DNA from: Lentzea albidocapillata
GTDB lineage: Bacteria > Actinomycetota > Actinomycetes > Mycobacteriales > Pseudonocardiaceae
Direction of reading: 5' to 3'
Length of the DNA stretch: 64,000 nt
Assembly (NCBI RefSeq): GCF_000719115.1
Contig: NZ_JOEA01000004.1
Span: forward strand, 1-64,000
The notes under the pieces were generated by a model. That model saw nothing but the letters and a program-made list of their open reading frames with translations, searched no databases and had not been told where the DNA came from. Positions 23,102-32,146 of this stretch are shown piece by piece (the stretch's first letter is position 1; every line of letters starts with the position of its first letter). The position numbers and the translations under genes were made by a program.

Positions 23102-24394
23102 CTAGAGCAATGCGATGTGCCCGTGCGAAGAGGCACCGCCGTGCTCGTTGTTCCCCGCGTACGAGGCCGTGAAGCCTTGCAGCAGCGTGGAGAGACCGAC
23201 CAGCAGTGACACTTGCGCGTCACAGGTGGCCTTGCCGGACGAGTTGGTCGTCGCGGTGCAGAGCGGGTTGCCCTTCACCGTGCGGAAGACGACCTGCTGG
23301 CCGGCGACCGGCACCCCGGTGTGCTTGTCGGTCAGCGTCGCGTCGAGCGAGCGGACCGTGAAACCGAGGAGCCGCAACTGCAGTTGGGCGGACCCGGCCG
23401 CGAGCTTCGACGTGGCGGGCGGCACGAAGTTGATCGCGATGCCCACCGGGCGCTGGCCCACGGCGATGGTGCCGGTGACCGTGTTCGACGCCGTGTCGAT
23501 GATCGACACCGAGTTGCCGTTGAAGTTCGTGACGTAGGCGCTCGCGCCGTCCGGCGTGAGAGCCACGCTGATCGGGCGGTCGCCGACGAAGATCTTCTGC
23601 AGTTCGGTCATCGTCGTGAGGTCCACGACGGACACCGAGTCGAACTCGCTGTTCGTCACGTACGCGCGGTTTCCGTTGGGCGTCAACGCGATGCCGTGCG
23701 GCGTGAAGCCGACGGACGCGGTGCCGACGACGGTGCGCGAGGCGACGTCGATGGCGGAGACGCTGTCCGAACCCTTGTTGACCACGTACATCCGCTTGCC
23801 GTCCGCCGAGGCCGCGATGGCGGTCGCCGCGTTGCCGACGCCGATCGTGGCGACGACGGTGTTGGACGTCGTGTCGATGACCGAGACCTTGCCCGGCCCT
23901 GGAACGTCGTGCGTGACGTAGACGGCAGAACCGTCCTTGGTGACGACGACGCCGTCGGCGTTCGAGCCGACCGTGACGGTCGCGGTGACCGTCAGCGTGG
24001 CCGTGTCGACCACGGACACCGTGCCGTCCAGATAGTTGGTGACGTAGACGAAGCCGCCACCGGGGGCGACCGCGACGCCCGCCGGGTGGGTCCCGACGGG
24101 AACGGACCTGTCGACCGTGTTGGTCGGCGTGTCGATGACTGTCAGTGTGTTCTGCACGGAGTTCGTCACGTAGCCGCGAGTTCCGTCGAACGCGACCGCC
24201 GCCATGTACGGCGAGCTGCCACCGCCGTCGGCGATCGTCGTGGACACCGCGTTCGTGGCCGTGTCGATCACCGACACCCCGCCGCCGTTGTTGGCGACGT
24301 AACCCAGAACCCGGCCGGCGGGTGCCGCGTGAGCCGGGGTCACCACCAGTGCCGAGGTGATGGCAACAGCCATCACCAGTGGACGCAACCGCAT
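23102..24394 (-). CDS. Secreted YVTN-type beta-propeller protein
   Basis: 430 residues from ATG 24394, chosen over TTG 24400 because AGGAGG lies 8 bases before the ATG. A signal peptide ends near PAHAAP (about residue 24). Seven or so 42-residue repeats with YVTN..D.VSVIDTAT form a beta-propeller to about residue 320. The C-terminal 110 residues look like a bacterial Ig-like domain (TDKHTGVPVAGQQVVF, two Cys). It is probably a cell-surface protein with a binding role; no catalytic site is seen. Confidence 0.85.
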   Translation of the reverse strand: MRLRPLVMAVAITSALVVTPAHAAPAGRVLGYVANNGGGVSVIDTATNAVSTTIADGGGSSPYMAAVAFDGTRGYVTNSVQNTLTVIDTPTNTVDRSVPVGTHPAGVAVAPGGGFVYVTNYLDGTVSVVDTATLTVTATVTVGSNADGVVVTKDGSAVYVTHDVPGPGKVSVIDTTSNTVVATIGVGNAATAIAASADGKRMYVVNKGSDSVSAIDVASRTVVGTASVGFTPHGIALTPNGNRAYVTNSEFDSVSVVDLTTMTELQKIFVGDRPISVALTPDGASAYVTNFNGNSVSIIDTASNTVTGTIAVGQRPVGIAINFVPPATSKLAAGSAQLQLRLLGFTVRSLDATLTDKHTGVPVAGQQVVFRTVKGNPLCTATTNSSGKATCDAQVSLLVGLSTLLQGFTASYAGNNEHGGASSHGHIALL

Positions 24395-24430
24395 GTTCAA
24401 TGCCTCCTGGCGTGCGTCATCCCGACCTTC

Positions 24431-24925
24431 TCAGGACATCGCGAGCGGAGGAGAGGACGTTAGCCTCTTCAGAGTCTTCTCGAACCAGTGATCGGCGTAC
24501 TCGGCGTCGTTGTAACGGCCGATCTCCACGAATCCGTGCTTGGCGTACAGGCTCCTTGCCTCGACGAGGTCTCCGCGCGTGTCGAGCCGCAACGTCGTGA
24601 TGCCGCGCTCCGCCGCTTCGGTCTCCATCGCGGTGAGCAACGCCGACGCGGCACCCTGTCCTCGGAACGCCGAGCGCACGAACATCCGCGTCAGCTCGCC
24701 GACACCGTCGCCGAGGAAGCGCATGCCCAGGCAGCCGGCCTCCTCGCCATCGCGCGACACGACGAGGAACACCGGCACGTCGTGGTCCTGCTCGTCGCGT
24801 TCGTAGGCGTCGATCTCGGCGTCGTGCGTCGGCCGGCCCCAGTAGCGGCTGATCATCTCCGCGTTGTACTCGCGGTTGAGCGGCGAACGCGCGGCATCGG
24901 TGGCCGTCACGGTCCAGTTGGTCAT
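24431..24925 (-). CDS. GNAT-family N-acetyltransferase
   Basis: 164 residues from ATG 24925. The acetyl-CoA loop is RSAFRGQGAASALLTAMETE (motif A, R/Q-x-x-G-x-G/A), followed by LRLDTRGDLVEARSLYAKHGF (motif B) typical of GNAT enzymes. The acceptor is unknown. It stands alone between the beta-propeller gene and the divergent sigma-factor gene. Confidence 0.88.
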   Translation of the reverse strand: MTNWTVTATDAARSPLNREYNAEMISRYWGRPTHDAEIDAYERDEQDHDVPVFLVVSRDGEEAGCLGMRFLGDGVGELTRMFVRSAFRGQGAASALLTAMETEAAERGITTLRLDTRGDLVEARSLYAKHGFVEIGRYNDAEYADHWFEKTLKRLTSSPPLAMS

Positions 24926-25001
24926 GGGACCATCATCGAAAGGCCGTCCACTGTGATTCAGGTCACTGCAACACCGGTGCCGCGAGAAGCCAACTGGGGG
25001 C

Positions 25002-25496
25002 GTGATGTTCGCGGAGCTGTTCGACGAGCACGCCCATCCGTTGCACCGATATCTGGCGCGGCGGGTGGGCGCCGACGTGGCCGACGACCTCGTCAGCGAG
25101 ACCTTCCTGGCCGCCATGCGCGGCGAGGAGGGCTACGACCCCGAGAAGGGCAGTGTGGTCGGCTGGCTCTACGGCATCGCCACGAACCTGTTGCGCGGGC
25201 ACGCCAAGCGCGAGACCCGCCTGTTGCGCACCGCCGAACGGTACGGCGTCGACCTCGGTGTCGCCGAGTCGCTGGAGCACACGGTGGTCACCCGCGTCGA
25301 CTCGCGGGCGCACCTGCGCCGGATCGCCCGCGAGCTGGCCCGGATGTCCGAGACCGACCGCGACCTGGTGCTGCTGGTGTCGCTGGCCGGGCTGTCCGTG
25401 CAGGAGAGCGCGGAAGCCCTCGGCCTCAACCCCGGCACCGCCCGGTCCCGTCTGCACCGCCTGCGCGCGAAGCTGAAGGAAGTGGAACATGCGTGA
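25002..25496 (+). CDS. ECF-type RNA polymerase sigma factor
   Basis: 164 residues from GTG 25002 (ATG 25005 possible). Region 2 is FDEHAHPLHRYLARRVGADVADDLVSETFLAA and region 4 LVLLVSLAGLSVQESAEALGLNPGTARSRLHRLRAKL, with a short linker as in ECF factors. It overlaps by 8 bases the gene for a CU044_5270-type membrane protein. In other actinomycetes that pair is always together, so the partner is presumably its regulator. Confidence 0.9.
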   Translation: MMFAELFDEHAHPLHRYLARRVGADVADDLVSETFLAAMRGEEGYDPEKGSVVGWLYGIATNLLRGHAKRETRLLRTAERYGVDLGVAESLEHTVVTRVDSRAHLRRIARELARMSETDRDLVLLVSLAGLSVQESAEALGLNPGTARSRLHRLRAKLKEVEHA

Positions 25497-26343
25497 CGTG
25501 CTGGACGACGACCTCGCCGAGCTCTACCCGATGCGGCCCGCCGACGACGTGCGGCTGGCCCGGTTGCGCGAGCAGCTGTTCGCCGAGAAGCCGCGGTCCC
25601 GCTCACGCCGCTGGGCCGGCATCGCGGCGGCGACCGTCGCGGTGGTGATGATCACCGGGCTCGTGGTGCTGCTGCGGCCTGTCTCCCGGGACGCGCCCGC
25701 GACGCTGCCGGTGAAGCCCGCGACCTCGTTGCCGGAGGCCGCGACGCTGCTGGAGGTGGCGGAGCAGCCGACGGCCAAGTACCGCCGCATCACCTACCGC
25801 ATCTGGCAGGTGATGGGAGTGGGCGACCCGTACGCGTCCTCGGCGATCGAGTTCGAGTTCGACGTGTGGCTGCCCACCGCCGCTGACGAGATGGTCGTGA
25901 TCTACCGCAGGCCCACCGGAGGCCAGCGGCCGATCGCGGGTGCGCGGCGGCCCGCCTCGGACTTCGCCGGCGACTCCCGCGGTCCTGTGCTGTGGAACTC
26001 GTTCTGCGCGAGCACCCCGTGCAAGGAGGAGACCGCCGGACAGCCGCTGAGCACCGATCCCGGGCGAAGGCTGGACGACGCCGCGGCCGCGATGCTCTCG
26101 CCGTTCACCACGAACGAGGAGAAGGCCGCGCTGTACCGCAGGATCGCCGAGTCTCCCCAGGTCCGCTGGGACGACGGGAAGGTGTCGGCCGACGGCGGCA
26201 CGACGCTGTTCACCGTCGACCCGGCGACCGGCCAGGTCACCGGCATGGAGCAGCGCAAGGCGACCGACTCGCGGATCCCGGCGGACACGGTGACGACCTC
26301 GGTCACCATCACGGCCGAGTGGACCGATCAGCGGCCGTCGTAG
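25489..26343 (+). CDS. CU044_5270-type membrane partner of the ECF sigma factor
   Basis: 284 residues. A cytoplasmic N-terminus of about 45 residues (DDLAELYPMRPADDVRLARLREQL) is followed by one membrane helix (WAGIAAATVAVVMITGLVVLL, described in outline) and a large outer domain with two Cys (FCASTPC). This is the layout of an anti-sigma-like sensor. The outer domain has no recognised enzyme motif. Its 3' end overlaps the convergent kinase gene by 16 bases. Confidence 0.75.
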   Translation: MRDVLDDDLAELYPMRPADDVRLARLREQLFAEKPRSRSRRWAGIAAATVAVVMITGLVVLLRPVSRDAPATLPVKPATSLPEAATLLEVAEQPTAKYRRITYRIWQVMGVGDPYASSAIEFEFDVWLPTAADEMVVIYRRPTGGQRPIAGARRPASDFAGDSRGPVLWNSFCASTPCKEETAGQPLSTDPGRRLDDAAAAMLSPFTTNEEKAALYRRIAESPQVRWDDGKVSADGGTTLFTVDPATGQVTGMEQRKATDSRIPADTVTTSVTITAEWTDQRPS

Positions 26344-27653
26344 CTGCGCGGCAGGTACCAGGCCAGGGCGGCGCGCAGTTCGGCGACGTCGCGCTCGCGC
26401 CGCCTCCTGGTGCGCTCGTGGGCGATCGGGAACACCCGCACACCGCCGTGGTGCGCGCCGAAGAAGCGGCGCGGCGCCGGGTCCTTGAGCCAGACGACGA
26501 CCCACGGCCGTTTCTTGTGCGGCACCACACGCACCCGTGCGAGCTCGTACCACCAGTACTGGTGGAACTTGCCGTTGCGCGTCGTGGCGATGCCCTCGCG
26601 GCTGATCTCGATCACGACCTTGCGGCGTGCGGCAGCGCTGAAGTAGCGCACCGCGCGCACGACGAGCACGCAGAACGCGGCCAGTGCCAGCAGTTGCGTG
26701 GCGCCGTTCGCCTGCGCGGCCGGGTCGGCGATCGCGGCGGCGAGCAATGCCACGGCGAGGTTCAGGCCGCCCCACGCCATCGGCACGAACCGCGACGTCG
26801 AGAACGTCGCGGCGGCCGGCGTCATCGGGGCGGGCATCTTGCTGGTCGGCGGCTTCGGCGTGACGACATGGGACAGCAGGCGCGTCACCTCGGCCGGTTC
26901 GGGACGCTTGGCCGGGTCGCGGTGCATGCACTTCTGCACCAACGGCCGCAGCGGCTTGGGCACGCCGTCGATGTCCGGTTCGCCGTGGGCGGCCTTGTAG
27001 AGCAACGTCGCCGTCGGACCCTCACCGAACGGGCCCTTGCCCGTCGCCGCGTAGACCAGCACGGCGCCGAGGGCGAAGACGTCGCTCGGGGACGCGACCT
27101 CCTGGCCGGTGATCTGCTCGGGCGAGAGGAAGCCGGGCGTGCCGAAGACCATGCCGGTCTCCGTCAGCGCGGTGTGCTCCATCGCGCGCGAGATGCCGAA
27201 GTCGATGACGCGGGGTCCGTCGGCTCCGAGGAGCACGTTGGACGGCTTGAGGTCGCGGTGGACCAGACCAGCCCGGTGAATGGCGGTGAGCGCTTCGGCC
27301 AGACCTTCGGCGAGGCGTCTCAAATGGTGCTCCGGCAAGGGACCGTGCCGTTCGATGGCCTCCTGGAGCGTCGGCCCGGGCACGTACTCCGTGGCCATCC
27401 ACGGACGGGGCGCGCGCGTGTCGGCGTCCACGACCGCCGCCGTGCCGGCGCTGCCGACCGCACGGGCCATCTGCACCTCGCGGCGGAACCGCTCGCGGAA
27501 ACGCGGGTCGTCGGCGAGCTCGGCCCGCGCGACCTTGACCGCGACCTGGCGTCCGTCGCTGCCTTGCCCCAGGTAGACCGTTCCCATGGCACCACGACCA
27601 AGCCTGCCCAAGAGCAGGTAGTCCCCAATGCGCTGTGGTTGGTCCACCTTCAC
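26328..27653 (-). CDS. Ser/Thr protein kinase with two C-terminal membrane helices
   Basis: 441 residues. The Hanks-type kinase domain covers about residues 9-265: GRLGRGAMGTVYLG (P-loop), VAVKVA (Lys), HRDLKPSN (catalytic Asp), IDFGISR (DFG) and GTPGFLSPEQ. It is followed by a Pro-rich linker, two hydrophobic segments near 297-345 and a basic cytoplasmic-looking C-terminal domain of about 90 residues. It lacks PASTA repeats or any outer sensor, so it is not PknB. It is convergent with the sigma-partner gene and divergent from corA. Confidence 0.9.
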   Translation of the reverse strand: MKVDQPQRIGDYLLLGRLGRGAMGTVYLGQGSDGRQVAVKVARAELADDPRFRERFRREVQMARAVGSAGTAAVVDADTRAPRPWMATEYVPGPTLQEAIERHGPLPEHHLRRLAEGLAEALTAIHRAGLVHRDLKPSNVLLGADGPRVIDFGISRAMEHTALTETGMVFGTPGFLSPEQITGQEVASPSDVFALGAVLVYAATGKGPFGEGPTATLLYKAAHGEPDIDGVPKPLRPLVQKCMHRDPAKRPEPAEVTRLLSHVVTPKPPTSKMPAPMTPAAATFSTSRFVPMAWGGLNLAVALLAAAIADPAAQANGATQLLALAAFCVLVVRAVRYFSAAARRKVVIEISREGIATTRNGKFHQYWWYELARVRVVPHKKRPWVVVWLKDPAPRRFFGAHHGGVRVFPIAHERTRRRRERDVAELRAALAWYLPRSYDGR

Positions 27654-27722
27654 CGGATCGAGGGTAGCGGGAACTCGGGCCGAAACCTCACATCTGAGTA
27701 GATCTACGTATCGTTGTCACCC

Positions 27723-28679
27723 ATGGGCCGGACCCGCTTGTACCGCAACGGCGAACTCGTGGACAGGGACTTCCCGGTCGCGGAGGCGGCCGGGCGTCTC
27801 GAAGATCACTCCGCCGTCGTGTGGTTCGACCTCTGCGCGCCGTCCGAAGACGAGATAGGTCTGCTGCGCGACGAACTGGGGTTGCACGAGCTCGCCATCG
27901 AGGACGCGTTCTCCGAACGGCAGCGCCCCAAGGTCGACCGCTATCCCACTCACCTGTTCCTTTCCGTGTACGCGGTCCGGTACGACAAGCACGAGATCAA
28001 GACGTGCGAGGTCGACGTGTTCGTGGCGCGGAATGCGCTCGTGACGGTGCGCGAGAGCGAGGACTACGCCCTGGGCGGCGTCGAGCGGCGGTGGGACAGC
28101 GCGCCCCAGCTGGCCTCGTCGGGCGTCGGGTTCCTGCTGCACGGACTGCTCGACGACGTCGTGGACGGTCACTACGCCGCCGCGCAGGCCCTCGACGACG
28201 ACATCGAGACCCTGGAAGACCGCATCTACGAGGAGAAGCCGCACGTCGGCCGCAGGGCGTTGCAGCTCAGGCGCGCCCTGGTGCAGCTCAGGCGTGTCGC
28301 GCTGCCGATGCGTGAGGTGCTGGGGTCGCTGTTGCACCGTGAGCACGACCTCGTGGACGACGTGATGATGCCGTACTACCTGGACGTGAAGGACCACACG
28401 CTGTTCACGGCCGAGCTGACCGAGTCGATGCGGGAGCTGATCACGAACCTGCGCGAGGCCGAGGTCGCCGTGCAGGGCAACCGGTTGAACTCGATCATGA
28501 AGAAGGTCACGAGCTGGGCCGCGATCATCGCGGTGCCGACGGCGATCTCGGGCTACTACGGCATGAACGTCCCGTACCCAGGCTTCGAGCAGAAATGGGG
28601 CTTCTGGGTCTCCACGCTGGGTATCTTCGGCCTCTCCTACTTCCTGTACCTGATGTTCAAGCGCCGCGATTGGTTGTGA
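27723..28679 (+). CDS. corA: CorA-type magnesium/cobalt transporter
   Basis: 318 residues from ATG 27723; a TTG nine bases upstream is less likely. A large cytoplasmic N-domain with helices is followed by a long stalk helix and two C-terminal membrane helices. The signature GMN is in ISGYYGMNVPYPGF between them. It moves Mg2+ (and Co2+/Ni2+) as a pentamer. The next gene begins 8 bases after the stop and may be cotranscribed. Confidence 0.92.
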   Translation: MGRTRLYRNGELVDRDFPVAEAAGRLEDHSAVVWFDLCAPSEDEIGLLRDELGLHELAIEDAFSERQRPKVDRYPTHLFLSVYAVRYDKHEIKTCEVDVFVARNALVTVRESEDYALGGVERRWDSAPQLASSGVGFLLHGLLDDVVDGHYAAAQALDDDIETLEDRIYEEKPHVGRRALQLRRALVQLRRVALPMREVLGSLLHREHDLVDDVMMPYYLDVKDHTLFTAELTESMRELITNLREAEVAVQGNRLNSIMKKVTSWAAIIAVPTAISGYYGMNVPYPGFEQKWGFWVSTLGIFGLSYFLYLMFKRRDWL

Positions 28680-28686
28680 GAAAGCT

Positions 28687-29454
28687 GTGAAGATCCACCT
28701 GACCCGCCGCGACGAGCTCGCGATCATCACGATCGACGCGCCGCCGCTCAACCTGTACTCCCTCGACCTCGACGCGGAGTTCCACGAGGCCCTGGACGAG
28801 CTGGGGGACGCGCGGGCGTTGCTGGTCAACGCCTCTGGCCGGGTCGTGTCGGGCGGCGTGGACGTGTCGCTGTTCGCCGCGCAGGAGTACCGCGAGGAGG
28901 CGCAGCAGCTGTTCGACCGCATGCTCGTGCTGCCACAACGCCTCGCCGCGCTGCCGATCCCGACCGTCTTCGCCGCGCACGCACTGTGCCTGACCTGGGC
29001 TTTCGAGCTGGCGGTGGCGTGCGACCTGATCCTGGCCTCGTCGTCGGCGCGCTTCGGGCTGGTCGAGAAGGTGGTGGGCCTGACGCCGACGATGGGCGGC
29101 ACGCAGCGGCTGGCGGCACGGGCGGGCGTGGGTCGCGCGAAGGAGTTCGTGATGACCGGCGATCTTTACGACGCGGCGACGCTCGAACGATGGAATGTCG
29201 TCAACCGGGTGTTTCCGGACGAGGGTTTCGCGCTCTCGGCCGAACAGTTCGCTTTGTCGCTCGCGATCGGTCCGACGCAGGCACACTTCGCGACCAAACA
29301 GGTGCTCGCGCATTTCGAGAACGGTGGCGTCCCGGAGGCCGACGCTCACGTCACGACGATCGCGTCGGCGTTGTTCGAGACCGAGGACCTGCCACGCGCT
29401 GTGCACAGCTTCCTCACGGACGGTCCCGGCCGCGCGTCTTTCATTGGTCGCTGA
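28687..29454 (+). CDS. Enoyl-CoA hydratase/isomerase-family protein
   Basis: 255 residues, GTG start. The crotonase fold shows SGRVVSGGVDVSLF (oxyanion loop), AFELAVACDLILAS and FGLVEKVVGLTPTMGGTQRLAARAG, where one catalytic Glu is present (LVEKVVG). The first catalytic Glu of true hydratases is not obvious: LCLTWAFELAVACD stands in the usual A-x-G-G-G-x-E-L place, without the Gly run. It may therefore be an isomerase or thioesterase-like member. It follows corA closely, without a functional link. Confidence 0.8.
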   Translation: MKIHLTRRDELAIITIDAPPLNLYSLDLDAEFHEALDELGDARALLVNASGRVVSGGVDVSLFAAQEYREEAQQLFDRMLVLPQRLAALPIPTVFAAHALCLTWAFELAVACDLILASSSARFGLVEKVVGLTPTMGGTQRLAARAGVGRAKEFVMTGDLYDAATLERWNVVNRVFPDEGFALSAEQFALSLAIGPTQAHFATKQVLAHFENGGVPEADAHVTTIASALFETEDLPRAVHSFLTDGPGRASFIGR

Positions 29455-29723
29455 TCTCACACATCAAAAATTCGGATGGCTCGGTGATAAAACCGTGATC
29501 TACCTGCTCACGCGGACCGAACATTCCCTGCCGGACGGAAGATGATGTTGCGGCGCAAGGAGATCCGCTTGACTCCACCCGTCGTGCCGTGCAGTGTGCT
29601 GACCGTTCAACGGCCCCGTACGAACTCCGTCGTACGAGTTCTGTACACATTCCGCGACGGCCGACGACACAATTAGCGAGTTCACGGTCCCCCGTCGTGA
29701 ACGCGCGTGGAGGTAGACCAGCC

Positions 29724-30821
29724 GTGAGACTGAGATTGGCCGTACTGCTGACCGGTGGTGTCATCGTGCTGGCCGCCTGCTCCCCGACCGAGGCGGCCCA
29801 ACCGGCACCGGTGGCGGAAAGCAGCAGCGCCACCTCGACCAGCGCCCCCAGCAGTTCCTCCGCCGCCCCGAGCAGCTCGGCGGCACCCAGCTCGGCCACG
29901 AAGCCCGCCACCAACGGCCCCGTGAAGCCCCCGGCGAACAGCCCCGCCCCCTCCGGCTCCCCCGGCTGGAAGCTCACCCAGGGCAACACCGGCCTCGCCG
30001 CGCACGGCCTGAACTGCGACGCCCTGCCACTCTACACCGGCCCCGGCGCCCCCGCCGCCGGCACCGTGATCTCCGGCAAGCGCGTCGAGCAGGCCCTGAC
30101 GCTGTTCGCCGGCAACATCACCATCGAGAAGTCCTGCGTCCGCCCCACCAGGCTCGGTGAGACCGCCCCGCTGATCACGACGAACGGCCCGTGCGGCAGC
30201 AACTCCTGCCAGGTCACCGGCGCTCCCGTCACCATCCGCGACTCGAACATCGACGGCTCGGCCCTCCCGGCCAAGACCATCGCGGGCTCCTGCGCGTTCC
30301 TCGGCGTCGGCACGCTGCAGCGCAACTACATCAGCGGCATGGGCTCCGGCATCTGCTTCTACAACACCGGCAGCAGCCTGAGCGGCCTGGCCGAGGGCAA
30401 CTACGTCCGCGGCCTGCGCTCGGACGGCGAGTCGCACAACGACGGCGCCACCGTCCGCGACTTCCCGCTCGACAAGAACGCCGGCCGCACCCTGACGTTC
30501 CGCAACAACCGCATCGACTGCTCCACCGGCAACGACACCGGCGCCCTGTTCATCCAGACCTACGGCGGCGACATCGACAACGTCACCGTCGAGGGCAACC
30601 TCCTGGAGGGCGGCGGCTACCAGCTCGGCCTGGAGTCGGGCTTCGACAACCTCTACGGCCGCAACATGAAGTCCATCAACAACCGCTTCAGCGGCACCGG
30701 GTGGGGCGCGGCCTACGTGAGCCAGAAGGGCGCCTCCCACAAGTGGGCGGTGTGGCAGGACAACTTCCTGCACGACGCCGGCGCGCCGGACGCCAAGGGC
30801 AAGCCCGCGGGCACGCCGTAG
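29724..30821 (+). CDS. Lipoprotein with right-handed beta-helix domain
   Basis: 365 residues from GTG 29724 with GGAGGT upstream. A lipobox signal (VLLTGGVIVLAAC, Cys about 20) is followed by a Ser/Ala/Pro-rich spacer of about 70 residues. The rest is a repetitive beta-helix-type domain (VTIRDSNIDGS, LTFRNNRIDCSTG, VTVEGNLLEGG) with several Cys pairs. Such domains often bind or cleave polysaccharides; no lyase residues can be named. It lies at the left border of the polysaccharide locus. The upstream 269 bases contain two direct CGTACGA repeats at about 29618 and 29630 that could be operator half-sites. Confidence 0.8.
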   Translation: MRLRLAVLLTGGVIVLAACSPTEAAQPAPVAESSSATSTSAPSSSSAAPSSSAAPSSATKPATNGPVKPPANSPAPSGSPGWKLTQGNTGLAAHGLNCDALPLYTGPGAPAAGTVISGKRVEQALTLFAGNITIEKSCVRPTRLGETAPLITTNGPCGSNSCQVTGAPVTIRDSNIDGSALPAKTIAGSCAFLGVGTLQRNYISGMGSGICFYNTGSSLSGLAEGNYVRGLRSDGESHNDGATVRDFPLDKNAGRTLTFRNNRIDCSTGNDTGALFIQTYGGDIDNVTVEGNLLEGGGYQLGLESGFDNLYGRNMKSINNRFSGTGWGAAYVSQKGASHKWAVWQDNFLHDAGAPDAKGKPAGTP

Positions 30822-30832
30822 TCCCGTGACCG

Positions 30833-30865
30833 CCTTCGCCGCCGAGCCCTCGCCGGCGGCGAAGG
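30833..30865 (+). terminator. Terminator after the beta-helix lipoprotein gene
   Basis: CCTTCGCCGCCG (30833-30844) pairs perfectly with CGGCGGCGAAGG (30854-30865) around a 9-base loop. It sits between the convergent lipoprotein and SLATT-type genes, so it may serve both. Confidence 0.7.
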
Positions 30866-30874
30866 TGTTCCGCA

Positions 30875-31336
30875 CTAACCGTTGTCGCGGAACTTCAGCC
30901 ACCGCCCGCTGAGCGAGTCCCAGATCTCCTGGTACCGCTCGAACATCTCCCGCACCCGCTCCGGATCCACGTCGTCGGCCGGAGTGGACGCCACGTAGTA
31001 CGAGAGATCGTCCTCCAGCCGGTGGAACTTGTAGCTGGCCTCCTCCATCAGCACCCACAGCGAGCGCCACGCGAAGAACGGCTCCAAAGCGGACACCACG
31101 GTCACCACCGCCACCAGCGCGAACGCCGTCCCCGTCCAGGGGTCGAGGTTCTGCAGTCCGAGGATGATCGTCGACACCGCCGAAAGCACCAAAGTGGTCA
31201 GTCGGACAGTTACGGACTTCCACCTGAACCGCTGCTTGCGCGCACGGGCATAGGCGTGCCCGCGTTCGATCTGTCCACGCAGGTGTTGTGCGAGTTCGTG
31301 CGGCTTCAGGCCAGACGGCAAGTCGGTCACCGGCAA
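30875..31336 (-). CDS. SLATT/DUF4231-type two-helix membrane protein
   Basis: About 153 residues from TTG 31336 (or GTG 31330). A basic amphipathic region with YARARKQRFRWKS leads into two adjacent membrane helices (VRLTTLVLSAVSTIILGLQN and TGTAFALVAVVTVVSALEPF). A conserved acidic/helical C-part (EEASYKFHRLEDDLSYY ... FERYQEIWDSLSGRWL) follows. This is the layout of SLATT/DUF4231 proteins, described as likely membrane effectors paired with nucleotide-second-messenger or SLOG sensors. No sensor gene is next to it here. It is divergent from the deacetylase gene. Confidence 0.7.
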   Translation of the reverse strand: MPVTDLPSGLKPHELAQHLRGQIERGHAYARARKQRFRWKSVTVRLTTLVLSAVSTIILGLQNLDPWTGTAFALVAVVTVVSALEPFFAWRSLWVLMEEASYKFHRLEDDLSYYVASTPADDVDPERVREMFERYQEIWDSLSGRWLKFRDNG

Positions 31337-31364
31337 GACAATAGTTTCGGGGTAACTTCCCCGC

Positions 31365-32093
31365 GTGCAGTTCGATGGACCGAGAACCTTGCTGGCCGTT
31401 CATGCTCACCCCGACGACGAGTCACGGTCGACCGGAGGAATCCTGGCCCACTACGCCCGCCAGGGCGTGCGGATCGTCCTCGTCACGTGTACGAGCGGCG
31501 AGTTGGGCGACATGCCCGGTGGCGTCAAGCCCGGCGAGCTGAACCACCACCCGCAGGCGGTGGCGGCGCGGCGGAGGGCACAGCTCAACGCGGCGTGCGA
31601 TGTGCTTGGCGTCACAGACCTGGAACTGTTGGGATATCACGACTCCGGCGAGACGGGCGAGGTGCCGCCCGGCGCCTTCTGTTCCATCCCCGTCGAGACG
31701 GCGGCGGGGCGGGTGGCCGCGCTGATCGAGCACTTCCGGCCGCAGGTCGTCGTCACGCACGACCACCACAACCCGCACCAGCACCGCGATCACGTGCACG
31801 CGGCGCGGGTCGCGCAGCACGCGGTCAAGGAGACCGGCATTCCGGCGAAGCTGTACCTGGAAGCGCACGATAGCCTTGCCACGACCACGATCGACACCTC
31901 AGGCGTGGCGGACGTGAAGCGGAAAGCGTTGCACTGCTACGAAAGCCAGTCGCTCATCGGGAAGCTGACGGCGCAGCAACGGTTCGCGGCGGAGTCCTAC
32001 ATCCGCGCGATCGACACGACGAACGCGCCGTTGCCGGAGACCGACCTCTTCGCCGGCATCACGCACCACGGGCCGGATCTGCCGCGCTGGTGA
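31365..32093 (+). CDS. PIG-L/LmbE-type N-acetylglucosamine deacetylase
   Basis: 242 residues, GTG start. The zinc motif HAHPDDES (H-x-D-D) is near residue 13, and HDHHNPHQHRDHVHAA gives the remaining His ligands. Family members remove acetyl groups from GlcNAc-containing substrates such as the mycothiol precursor, teicoplanin or GlcNAc-PI. At the left edge of the polysaccharide cluster it may act on a GlcNAc-type intermediate, but a thiol-cofactor role is also possible. Confidence 0.88.
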   Translation: MQFDGPRTLLAVHAHPDDESRSTGGILAHYARQGVRIVLVTCTSGELGDMPGGVKPGELNHHPQAVAARRRAQLNAACDVLGVTDLELLGYHDSGETGEVPPGAFCSIPVETAAGRVAALIEHFRPQVVVTHDHHNPHQHRDHVHAARVAQHAVKETGIPAKLYLEAHDSLATTTIDTSGVADVKRKALHCYESQSLIGKLTAQQRFAAESYIRAIDTTNAPLPETDLFAGITHHGPDLPRW

Positions 32094-32098
32094 GCAAA

Positions 32099-32126
32099 GG
32101 GCGTTCGCCGTTCCCGGCGAACGCCC
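32099..32126. terminator. Bidirectional terminator hairpin
   Basis: A perfect 12-base stem (GGGCGTTCGCCG with CGGCGAACGCCC, loop TTCC) lies between the convergent deacetylase and UDP-sugar dehydrogenase genes. Confidence 0.75.
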
Positions 32127-32146
32127 CGAAGACGGTCTCAAAAGGA

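Noticed and set aside
29600..29660. CGTACGA repeats before the lipoprotein gene as a defined operator
   Set aside because: Only two imperfect copies and no known regulator; mentioned in the gene entry but not called as a site.
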